This document shows, one piece after another, positions 26,941 to 34,104 of a DNA stretch of 64,000 nt. The translations under genes and the position numbers were made by a program. The notes below the pieces were generated by a model. That model made no database searches, was not told the DNA's origin, and saw only the letters and a list, made by a program, of their open reading frames with translations. Origin of the DNA: Woeseiaceae bacterium (GTDB lineage: Bacteria; Pseudomonadota; Gammaproteobacteria; Steroidobacterales; Woeseiaceae); assembly GCA_028279985.1 (NCBI GenBank), contig JANQMR010000011.1, forward strand, positions 1 to 64,000, in the 5' to 3' direction. The first letter of the stretch is position 1, and every line of letters starts with the position of its first letter.

Positions 26941-27651
26941 ATGGTGATGAAAAAAGAAACGGACGCGCGGCAGGCCATTGCCCATACGCCAAAGAGCATT
27001 GTCATTGCCGACGATCATCCTTTCGTCGGCGACTATCTGAAGCGTTTCTGCGCTGAACGATGGCCCCACGCCGACATTCACCTGCATTGCAACTACACGC
27101 ATATCGTCGAGTTTGCGAGGAAGTCGCCGGTCGACTTGCTCATCATGGACTACGCAATGCCGGGGCTTGACGCCCTGGAGGCCGTCAATGCCGTGTTGGA
27201 GTCCCGACCCGAAACGAAGATCATCGTCTTCTCCGGCGCCGTGACAGCGAGGAATGCGGCGGAGATACTGGCAGCGGGCGCTTGCGCTTATGTCTCCAAG
27301 GCGGCCGGTGTCGAAGGCTTAGAAAAGGTCGTTGATCTCGTCATGCTGGGCGAAACCTATGCGCCCGCATCGGTCGTGACGGAGATGCTCGATGCAGTTC
27401 ACCGTGCGGAAACAGGTGGAAATGTGATCGAGACGGAGAAAGGTCTGCTTTCGGACCGTGAGCGCAGGATTCTCAACAGGCTTGCAGCAGGCGATTCCAA
27501 CAAAATGATAGCGAATGACATGGGCTTGTCCGAAAGCTCCGTCAAACAGCTCGTGCGCACGATTTTTCGTAAGCTCAGCGTCAAAAACAGAGCCCAGGCA
27601 GTTGCAGAAGCCTTGCGTTTAGGGCTGGTCGAGGCTGTCTCCGAAGCATAG
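26941..27651 (+). CDS. LuxR/NarL-family response regulator
   Basis: The 236-residue protein has a receiver domain with the acidic pair in IVIADDHPF, phosphoacceptor Asp about 70 in LLIMDYAMPG, Ser in IIVFSGA and Lys about 120 in AYVSKAAG, all canonical. A LuxR helix-turn-helix follows (LSDRERRILNRLAAGDSNK, MIANDMGLSESSVKQLVRTI). It should bind DNA when phosphorylated. No cognate kinase lies beside it, but the hybrid kinase plus HPt pair of the same segment would make it the natural end of a His-Asp-His-Asp relay. A second start at 26947 is possible; GTGAG lies just upstream of the first ATG. Confidence 0.9.
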   Translation: MVMKKETDARQAIAHTPKSIVIADDHPFVGDYLKRFCAERWPHADIHLHCNYTHIVEFARKSPVDLLIMDYAMPGLDALEAVNAVLESRPETKIIVFSGAVTARNAAEILAAGACAYVSKAAGVEGLEKVVDLVMLGETYAPASVVTEMLDAVHRAETGGNVIETEKGLLSDRERRILNRLAAGDSNKMIANDMGLSESSVKQLVRTIFRKLSVKNRAQAVAEALRLGLVEAVSEA

Positions 27652-27663
27652 ATCGCGAACAGT

Positions 27664-27792
27664 AGAGGCCTGGAAATTCTCTATATGGTCAAAGCCCTCC
27701 AGGCTTGAGAACTTCGCAAAGATCGACTGCGCAATATCCTCCGGCTTTGGAGGCCCGTCACCGAATTTTCGCCTTAACCAGGCGTCTCCGGT
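27664..27792 (-). pseudogene. Fragment of an ECF-type sigma factor
   Basis: The minus-strand frame reads LRRKFGDGPPKPEDIAQSIF and continues AKFSSLEGFDHIENFQA, a close match to region 2 of ECF sigma factors of the style '..RRFG.gPPePEDvaQ.aFakf...iENprAfL..' that I associate with alphaproteobacteria. It is cut at its 5' end about 25 bases from the tRNA-Gly gene, and the 3' portion is lost near the end of the response regulator gene. I read it as a remnant left by recombination at the segment edge. The frame continues as open sequence on both sides but without family resemblance. Confidence 0.5.
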
Positions 27793-27817
27793 TTGCGGTA
27801 CACTCCGAAACACCGGC

Positions 27818-27892
27818 GCGGGCGTCGTATAGTGGTTATTACCCGAGCTTCCCAAGCTCGTGAGGTGGGTTCGATTCCCATCGCCCGCTCCA
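27818..27892 (+). tRNA. tRNA-Gly (CCC anticodon)
   Basis: The 75 bases fold as a complete tRNA: acceptor GCGGGCG with CGCCCGC, D-arm GTATAGTGGTTATTAC, anticodon stem CGAGC / GCTCG around loop TTCCCAA (anticodon CCC), T-arm GTGGG / CCCAT with loop TTCGATT, discriminator T and encoded CCA. It is the intact copy of a sequence whose 3' end recurs at 17285-17308 and 30211-30223. The M64 peptidase gene begins 31 bases downstream. Confidence 0.95.
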
Positions 27893-27923
27893 GTTCACTC
27901 CCACTTCTATATGGACACCGTCG

Positions 27924-29345
27924 ATGAACCGATTCGCGCCGATAGTGTTGTTGATTGTGCTGCTGTCCGGAATCCCGATACCGCCCGAGGCCGACGCCGG
28001 CGCGCCCGCGTCGGTACGGATCGATTTCTACCATACGGGCAATCACGAAATGGAAGTTTTCAGCCTCGATGAGGTCGTCATCGAGCCCTTGCCCTGGCCC
28101 GGCAACACGCAAAGACCAATCGATACGACGCTGCGGGGCAAGTACCTGTTCGAGGTACTCGATCCGGAGACAGGTGATATCGTCTACTCGCGAAGCTTCA
28201 GCAGTATCTACGGCGAATGGGAAAACACCGCGGAAGCGCGGCGGATGAACCGCACTTTTCATGAGTCCTTGCGATTTCCGCATCCGGGCAGGCCGGTTGA
28301 GGTCGCGTTGAAGAAGCGTGGTGCCGGTAATGCCTTCGAGGAGATCTGGCGCACGCCGATCGACCCCGACGATTACATGAATCACCGTGAATCCGCGATG
28401 TACCTGGATCAGGTCGTGGCAATTCACGAGAGCGGCGATCCGGCGAAAAAAGCGGACCTGTTGCTCCTGGGCGATGGTTACACGGCCGAAGAAAAGGACG
28501 CGTTTCTCGCCACGGCGCGCGAGCTTACCGACACGTTGTTAGCCACCGAACCGTTCAGTGAGCGCAAGACCGACATCAACGTCTGGGCCCTCGTCCCTGC
28601 CGCAGCACGTTCCGGCGTATCGCGCCCGTCCACCGGCATCTACAAGGACTCGCCGATCGGCACCCGTTACGACACCTTCCGTTCGGTGCGATACGTACTG
28701 ACCACCGACAACAAGGCCATGCGCCGGATCGCGTCATCGGCGCCTTATGACTTCATCGAAATACTGGTGAATTCCGAGGTGTACGGCGGCGGGGGAATCT
28801 ACGGCCTCTACAGCACCGCGGCGGCCAATAGCGCGTGGGCGCCGTATCTGTTCGTCCACGAGTTCGCTCATCATTTTGCCGGGCTGGCGGACGAGTATTA
28901 CACCAGCCCGGTCGAATACCTGCCGCCGGACGAGATAACGGAACCCTACGAGCCCAACGTCACGGCGTTACTCGATCCGTCGAACCTGAAGTGGAAACAC
29001 CTCGTCGACCCAGCCACACCGATACCGACTCCCTGGCCGAAACAGGAATACGAGGCGCATTCGCTGGCCTACCAGCAGCGGCGCGCGAAGATGCGTGCCG
29101 AAGACGTGCCGGAATCGGAGATGAACGCCTTGTTCGACGAGACGCTGGCATACACGCGGGATCTGTTCTCCAGTAATCGGTACAGGGACGCAATCGGCGC
29201 GTTCCAGGGCGCAAATTATGATGCAAACGCCTATTACCGCTCCGAACAGAACTGTGTCATGTTCACGCGTGTCGACTACTTCTGCCGGGTTTGTGCAGAC
29301 GCGATCGAGGCCGTTATCGACGAATACACGCTAGACGCGAACTAG
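27924..29345 (+). CDS. M64-family (IgA peptidase-like) zinc metallopeptidase
   Basis: The 473-residue protein has a signal peptide (MNRFAPIVLLIVLLSGIPIPP) and a mature domain with the M64 zinc motif HEFAHHFAGLADEY (HExxH..GxxDE) at about residues 312-325, preceded by FIEILVNSEVYGGGGIYGLY, cited as VNSEVYGGGGIYG. An N-terminal beta-sandwich of about 130 residues fits the M64 propeptide-type domain, and LLLLGDGYTAEEKDAF is also typical. Family members include a clostridial IgA protease; in environmental proteobacteria the substrate is unknown. The C-terminus holds Cys pairs (NCVMF, YFCRVC). It directly follows tRNA-Gly, and an eroded copy lies at 30255-30458. Confidence 0.9.
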   Translation: MNRFAPIVLLIVLLSGIPIPPEADAGAPASVRIDFYHTGNHEMEVFSLDEVVIEPLPWPGNTQRPIDTTLRGKYLFEVLDPETGDIVYSRSFSSIYGEWENTAEARRMNRTFHESLRFPHPGRPVEVALKKRGAGNAFEEIWRTPIDPDDYMNHRESAMYLDQVVAIHESGDPAKKADLLLLGDGYTAEEKDAFLATARELTDTLLATEPFSERKTDINVWALVPAAARSGVSRPSTGIYKDSPIGTRYDTFRSVRYVLTTDNKAMRRIASSAPYDFIEILVNSEVYGGGGIYGLYSTAAANSAWAPYLFVHEFAHHFAGLADEYYTSPVEYLPPDEITEPYEPNVTALLDPSNLKWKHLVDPATPIPTPWPKQEYEAHSLAYQQRRAKMRAEDVPESEMNALFDETLAYTRDLFSSNRYRDAIGAFQGANYDANAYYRSEQNCVMFTRVDYFCRVCADAIEAVIDEYTLDAN

Positions 29346-29516
29346 TGTCCGGTAACGAATTCACCAGACAGGACGCTAGAATGACGGCGACAGACCTGGT
29401 TACAGGCGCCAACTTGGGTAAGAACGGACATGGGCGGTGATGCCGCGGCGCTATCGGCGGAGTAGAGTTCAGTCACGACTTTCTTGCAAGGCCGGGAGAC
29501 GAACAGGCATAGAGAG

Positions 29517-29927
29517 CTAATCCTCGCCTGACGCCGCCCAAATCTGGCTTATGGGCATGGCGAAGAGTTTGTCCCCCGTGCGTTGAATGCGATCTCCGTC
29601 ATGAAGCAGGATGCCGCACGAAAAGGGGCTTCCCATCGCATCCTGAAGGCGTTTCAAGCCGGTAAAATCGTCAGCTCTTACGGTAGCACCGGCCTTCACT
29701 TCAATTCCGATAGCGCGCCCTGCTTGCTCAAGCACGAAGTCGACTTCGACCTTATCTTTGTCTCGATAGTGGCTAAGGGCGATTGGGCTTTCTGCCTGAC
29801 CGGCGAGCTTGGTCAGTTCGGAAAACACAAAGCCTTCAAGCAGGAATCCCAGCTTGTTGCGATCGTTCTTAATGGCGCGGATAGGTCTCTGCGGAGATCG
29901 GCCGATCAGGCATGAGGTGGCGTCCAA
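29517..29927 (-). pseudogene. DUF4143 C-terminal fragment of an AAA+ ATPase
   Basis: The minus-strand frame encodes only the C-terminal domain typical of ATPases with DUF4143: LGFLLEGFVFSELTKLAG, LSHYRDKDKVEVDFVLEQAG, AIGIEVKAGATVRADDFTGL and CGILLHDGDRIQ. The N-terminal ATPase with Walker motifs is absent, and a 22-bp tandem array begins at the 5' break. It is probably a truncated relic of an element or transferred gene rather than a functional protein. Confidence 0.75.
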
Positions 29928-30008
29928 TCCGGAATCAGGTGCCGTCTGATTCGGAGTGCAGTACCGTCCAATCCGGAATGGAAGGCCGTCTGATTCGGAA
30001 TGAAAGGG
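29921..30008. repeat. Four exact-period 22-bp tandem units
   Basis: Units start at 29921, 29943, 29965 and 29987. Odd units begin CGTCCAATCCGGAAT and even units CGTCTGATTCGGA, so the array alternates two related forms (period 44 for close matches). It lies at the 5' break of the DUF4143 fragment. The units are directly abutting, so there are no CRISPR spacers. Confidence 0.85.
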
Positions 30009-30106
30009 GGCGAGTTTGCGAAATCGCCACTCGAGTAAGGTTCGATTTGCGCGGCAGGTGGAGGGCCTATAAGAGATCGAATCTGTTCTACCGCTCCATT
30101 TTTAAA

Positions 30107-30188
30107 GTAGCCCATCATGGGCTACTATTCGGGAACAGATTGAGCTACTATTTCGGGAGAGAAATCATTTAAATTATTGATTTAAATG
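30107..30188. repeat. Two perfect palindromes in decayed intergenic DNA
   Basis: GTAGCCCAT-C-ATGGGCTAC (30107-30125) and CATTTAAAT-TATTG-ATTTAAATG (30166-30188) each have 9-base perfect arms. Between them GCTACTATTCGGGA (30121-30134) recurs almost exactly at 30144-30158. The second sits 25 bases before the tRNA remnant. They could be ends of a lost mobile element or transcription terminators. Confidence 0.6.
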
Positions 30189-30210
30189 TATTTTCTGATA
30201 CTTTGGGCGT

Positions 30211-30223
30211 ATCGCCCGCTCCA
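30211..30223 (+). other. tRNA-Gly 3'-end remnant, second copy
   Basis: ATCGCCCGCTCCA matches the last 13 bases of the intact tRNA-Gly, and the homology continues into the downstream leader (GCTCGCTCCCACTTCTACAT versus the GTTCACTCCCACTTCTATAT after the tRNA) and the M64 signal-peptide codons. It is therefore the left edge of an eroded duplicate of the tRNA-M64 locus. Confidence 0.8.
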
Positions 30224-30254
30224 GCTCGCTCCCACTTCTACATGGACACCGTCG

Positions 30255-30458
30255 ATGAACCGATTCGCGCCGATAGCGCTGTTGATTGTGCCGCTGTCCG
30301 GGATCCCGATGCCGCCCGGGGAGATCGGGGAACCCTACGAGCCCAACGTTACGGCATTACTCGACCCGTCGAACCTGAAGTGGAAACACCTCGCCACCCC
30401 GAGTACACCGATACCGACGAGTAAAGCCGTGACGCGAACCAGTGTCCTGTCCGGGTGA
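30255..30458 (+). pseudogene. Deletion-eroded copy of the M64 peptidase gene
   Basis: The 67-codon open frame begins MNRFAPIALLIVPLSGIPMP, a near copy of the M64 signal peptide, then jumps to EPYEPNVTALLDPSNLKWKH (residues 336 onward of the intact gene) and then to a tail resembling the intact gene's 3' end (GCGAACCAGTGTCC). Two internal deletions removed most of the gene while keeping one reading frame; the first junction lies at a CCGCC sequence found at both sites in the parent. The stop overlaps the GTG start of the MFS gene (GTGA), so the relic may serve as a translated leader. Confidence 0.8.
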
Positions 30459-31648
30459 GCCGGTCCGCACTAAGAAACCGCGACTATGTAATCTACCTGG
30501 CAGGCGCAACGATTTCGTTGCATGGCCTCTGGATTTACCGCGTAGCGCTCGGATGGTTCGCCTGGGAGCTCTCCGGGTCCGAATTGTGGGTGGGCATCGT
30601 CGCTTTCACCCAATTCGCGCCGGCCGTCCTTCTCGGTCCGATCTTCGGTGTGCTGGCCGACCGCTTCGACCGGCGGGCGGCGTCGATCCTGATCAACACC
30701 CTGAGCCTGATCAACATGCTAGTGCTGGGCTCGTTGACTTTGCTCGGCTACGTCGACATACAACTCCTGGCACTGCTGTCGCTGATGCAGGGCACGCTCG
30801 ACGGCGCCCATGCCCCGGTACGGATGTCCATCGTGCCCAATCTCGTGCATGCCGATCAACTGTACAGCGCGATCGCGCTGACCTCGGTTTCGTTCAACCT
30901 GTCGCGTTTCGTCGGGCCCGCGCTGGCCGGGCTCGTGATCGCTCTGGGCGGGGTCGGCACGGCTTTTGTGATCAACGGGATCAGTTACCTGTCGATGATC
31001 GCTGCGATGTTCGCCCTGAGGCAGAACCCGTCGTCGAACCCGGTAGATCGTCGCAAGCACCCGTGGGTCGAGCTGATCGAAGGCGCGCGTTATGCACTGT
31101 CCCGGCCGCTGATCCGAAGCCTGCTGGTGCTCGCCGCGCTGGGGTCGGTATTCGGACGCGGGGCCCTCGAGATGATGCCCGCGTTCGCCGACGCGGTGTT
31201 CGGGGGCGGGGCGGCTGCGCTGGCGGGCCTGACCTCGGCCGTCGGCGCCGGCGCGGTCGTCGCGGGTATCGCACTATCGCGCGGCACGCGCTGGCTGACG
31301 ATAAAGGCGGTCGAAGCGGGTCTCATCGTGGCGGGCTTGTTGGTAGTAACGCTCGGCATGATCGACCGGTTCGAGGCGGCGATCGGCGTCGCCGCCCTGC
31401 TCGGCGTCACGCTATCGGTATGCGGTGTCGGGTCTCAGATCCTGTTGCAGGCACAGGTCGACGACGAGGTTCGAGGACGTGTCAGCAGTTTCTGGGGGAT
31501 GATCGTGTTCGGCGGCACGTCCCTGGGCAGCCTCGCCGTCGGCGCCGCGGCAAGTATCTTGGGCCTGCAAAACGCCGTCGTTGCGGCGGGCGTGTTGTGT
31601 GCGGGCGCGACGATCCTGAACGCGCGAACGGCTTCCCAGACCCAATAG
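30455..31648 (+). CDS. MFS transporter, enterobactin-exporter-like
   Basis: The 397-residue protein has about 12 membrane segments and the short MFS_3-type layout: YLAGATISLHGLWIYRVALGWFAWELSGSELWVGI (in part), PIFGVLADRFDRRAAS as the loop 2-3 motif and FNLSRFVGPALAGLVI in helix 5. This group exports small molecules. The start is a GTG at 30455 overlapping the stop of the eroded M64 copy by four bases; the N-terminus MSRSALRNRDYVIYLAGA fits the family. The stop codon lies in the first unit of a 15-bp tandem array. The substrate is unknown. Confidence 0.85.
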   Translation: MSRSALRNRDYVIYLAGATISLHGLWIYRVALGWFAWELSGSELWVGIVAFTQFAPAVLLGPIFGVLADRFDRRAASILINTLSLINMLVLGSLTLLGYVDIQLLALLSLMQGTLDGAHAPVRMSIVPNLVHADQLYSAIALTSVSFNLSRFVGPALAGLVIALGGVGTAFVINGISYLSMIAAMFALRQNPSSNPVDRRKHPWVELIEGARYALSRPLIRSLLVLAALGSVFGRGALEMMPAFADAVFGGGAAALAGLTSAVGAGAVVAGIALSRGTRWLTIKAVEAGLIVAGLLVVTLGMIDRFEAAIGVAALLGVTLSVCGVGSQILLQAQVDDEVRGRVSSFWGMIVFGGTSLGSLAVGAAASILGLQNAVVAAGVLCAGATILNARTASQTQ

Positions 31649-31716
31649 AGCAAGCCCCAATAAAGCAAGTTCCAATAGAGCAAGTTCCAATAGGGCAGGT
31701 CCGATAGGGCCGGGTC
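31642..31716. repeat. Five 15-bp tandem units spanning an MFS stop codon
   Basis: Exact 15-base register: CCAATAGAGCAAGCC (31642), CCAATAAAGCAAGTT (31657), CCAATAGAGCAAGTT (31672), CCAATAGGGCAGGTC (31687), CGATAGGGCCGGGTC (31702). The first unit contains the last codon and TAG of the MFS gene, and four of the five units preserve the CAA-TAG or CAA-TAA pattern. Confidence 0.9.
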
Positions 31717-31822
31717 GACGTCCTGCTTGAATCGGCTGCGCGTCCAGGGAGCCTCTGCACGAGTCTGGCGAGGCTCCCCGGTCCGATGCCGCTCCCTAGT
31801 TCCTGTCCCGTAAATAACCTGC

Positions 31823-33841
31823 CTAATTCGGCGCCGCGAATCGCTCGACCCATTCGCGTACCTGGCCATACCAGTAAAGCGAATTGTTCGGCTTCAATAT
31901 CCAGTGATTCTCGTCCGGATAGTAGATCAGACGCGACTCGACACCGCGGGTCTGCAGGGTGCGGAACAACTCGAAGGCCTGACCGACCGGCACTCTCAGA
32001 TCGTTCTGACCGTGGATGATCAGGCTAGGCGTGTCGAACTCGGCGGCAAAATAATGCGGCGAGATCGAACGATAGATTTCAGGGCGCTCCCAATACTCAC
32101 CGAAACGAGTGCCGTGCACCGAGAAATCCGCCGCCATCTGCGAATACATGTTGTAGACGGGCGCATGAATTACGAGCGCATTGAACGGATGTTCGCGGCC
32201 CACGAGAATACTCGACAGATACCCGCCATAGCTACCGCCGCCGGCGACCATTCGCTCGGTATCGATCCAGGGCTGCGCTTCGAACCACTCGGCGGCAGCA
32301 ATGGTGTCGGCGTACGGCCGGCTGAGCCAGTCCGGGTTGATCGAATCGGCGAATGCCTGGCCAAACCCGGATGAGCCGTGGAAGTTGTGCCAAGCCGTTA
32401 CGTAACCCCACGAGGCGAAGGTTTGCGCGTTCCAGCGGAAGTGAAACGCATCGGTAATCGCGTTGTGCGGTCCACCGTGAATCAACAGGAACAACGGGTA
32501 CTTTTGCTCCGGGTCGAAGCCGGGTGGATAGTGTACCCACATCTGTATGTCGGCGCCGTCCGCGCCTTTGAAGGTCACCGATTCATAGGTGCCGAGATCG
32601 ACGCCGGCAAGTAGTTCATCGTTGAAGCTATCGAGCCGCTCGGCCGCGCCGTTTCGCGTGTCGATGCGGACGACCCGCGGCGGATACAGAAAACTCTGAT
32701 TGTTGCCGACCAGCGTGCCGTCGTTCGCAATGGACAGATTGCCGTAGTCGGTCGCGCCGGTAACCGCCCTCGGATCGCCGCCGCCGACCGGCAGATAGTA
32801 GACTCGTCGGGTGCCCATGTCATCGACGGCGGCGTAAAGGCCGCGCGAGTTGGGTGCCCATACCAGGCCGTCCGCGGAACGGTCCCACGCCTCGTGCAAT
32901 GCGCTGCTTTGCCCCGCGCGCAGCCTGTGCACCATCAGCCGGCGGGTATCGCCGTAGAAGCCCGGTATCTGCTGGCGGCTGAATGCCAACAGCCGGCCGT
33001 TCGGCGAGAACTTCGGATTGCTGTCCGGCGCCTCGTTGTCGGCCGTGAGATTGCGCGGTTCCCCGGAACCGGCCTCGAGCAGAAACACGTCGAAGTCCGG
33101 ACGGGAGCCGCTATTCCTGGAATCGGCCACGATTGCCAAAAGCGACTCGTCCGGCGACACGTCGTAACTCGAAGTACCCTGCGTCGAACGCGGCAATTGC
33201 AGGCCGGTACCCAGGGTCAGATTCTCGGCCGCGCCGCCGTCTGCGGGGATGCGGAACAAGTGTGCCTCACGCTCTTCGTCGATCCAGTGATCCCAGTGCG
33301 AATAGGGCAACGCGTTCCAGGTATGCGCCGTCAGTTTCTTTTCCTTGTCCTGCTCGATGCGCTCGGCCGTTTGTTCCGCTGTCTTGTCGGGCCATATGCG
33401 AGACGCGAAATACAGATGTTCCCCGACCCATTTCAGGGCCGAGACGCCGGTCGGGATTTCGCCCAGACGCTCTGCCTCGCCCGGAGCGTCCATCGGCAGG
33501 ACGTAGATCTGATTGACCTCATCGTCGTTTCGCTTGCCGGTGAAGGCCAGGCGCCGGCCATCCGGCGAGAACACCGGGTTCGAGGCGCTGAGACCCGCGA
33601 CCGTCAGCGGCCGTTGGACATCCCCGCTCTCCGACAACAGCCACAGGCGGGTTTCCGACTTGTCCGTTTCGACGTCGAATGTCGTCACCGGCACGACCAC
33701 GAACTCGCCCGCGGGCGAGATGACCGGATTACCGACGCGCTCCATTTGCCAGAGTACCTCGGCCGACAAGTGCTGGCGCTCTTCCGCGCCTGTGGTCGCG
33801 GCTGCCAATAACAACGGAATCAGAACGAAAATGCGTTTCAT
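31823..33841 (-). CDS. S9-family prolyl oligopeptidase (acylaminoacyl-peptidase-like)
   Basis: The 672-residue protein has a signal peptide (MKRIFVLIPLLLAAATTGAEE), a seven-bladed TolB/DPP-like propeller (NPVFSPDGRRLAFTGKR, NPKFSPNGRLLAFSRQQ) and a C-terminal alpha/beta hydrolase domain. The nucleophile is in GGGSYGGYLSS, Asp in IHGQNDLRVP and His in PDENHWILKP. It should be a periplasmic or secreted peptidase trimming peptides with a preference typical of S9 enzymes. I chose ATG 33841 because AAAGGA lies six bases upstream and a signal peptide starts there. It is a single gene between the MFS and molybdate transport genes. Confidence 0.93.
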   Translation of the reverse strand: MKRIFVLIPLLLAAATTGAEERQHLSAEVLWQMERVGNPVISPAGEFVVVPVTTFDVETDKSETRLWLLSESGDVQRPLTVAGLSASNPVFSPDGRRLAFTGKRNDDEVNQIYVLPMDAPGEAERLGEIPTGVSALKWVGEHLYFASRIWPDKTAEQTAERIEQDKEKKLTAHTWNALPYSHWDHWIDEEREAHLFRIPADGGAAENLTLGTGLQLPRSTQGTSSYDVSPDESLLAIVADSRNSGSRPDFDVFLLEAGSGEPRNLTADNEAPDSNPKFSPNGRLLAFSRQQIPGFYGDTRRLMVHRLRAGQSSALHEAWDRSADGLVWAPNSRGLYAAVDDMGTRRVYYLPVGGGDPRAVTGATDYGNLSIANDGTLVGNNQSFLYPPRVVRIDTRNGAAERLDSFNDELLAGVDLGTYESVTFKGADGADIQMWVHYPPGFDPEQKYPLFLLIHGGPHNAITDAFHFRWNAQTFASWGYVTAWHNFHGSSGFGQAFADSINPDWLSRPYADTIAAAEWFEAQPWIDTERMVAGGGSYGGYLSSILVGREHPFNALVIHAPVYNMYSQMAADFSVHGTRFGEYWERPEIYRSISPHYFAAEFDTPSLIIHGQNDLRVPVGQAFELFRTLQTRGVESRLIYYPDENHWILKPNNSLYWYGQVREWVERFAAPN

Positions 33842-34104
33842 GACTATCCTTTTTGCTTTGTTACTGCTTTGAGAATTGTGGGTGCCCGGAGCCGACTTCA
33901 CCCACAGAATTGTGGACATTCTGACTCATTCTAATCTGATTGACACCACCCGAAACCTGTGAGTTTTACGCCCCTCACCAACAAACCCCACTTGCCAGAA
34001 CAACTCGGGTTCCGAGTGGCGTGGATCGATTCCGCAATCGACAGAGGAATTCAAAGTAAGCAATGCCGACACCCGTGCGATCATTGTGGACGTACCGTAC
34101 CGGT
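33842..34104. other. Intergenic region between S9 peptidase and modC
   Basis: The 263 bases hold the leader of the peptidase and sequence downstream of modC. A TTGA overlap with the modC stop opens a 60-codon frame, but it has no family resemblance. I see no clear terminator. Confidence 0.4.

Noticed and set aside
29921-30008. CRISPR array
   Set aside because: The 22-bp units abut directly without spacers, number only four, and no cas gene is present in the window.
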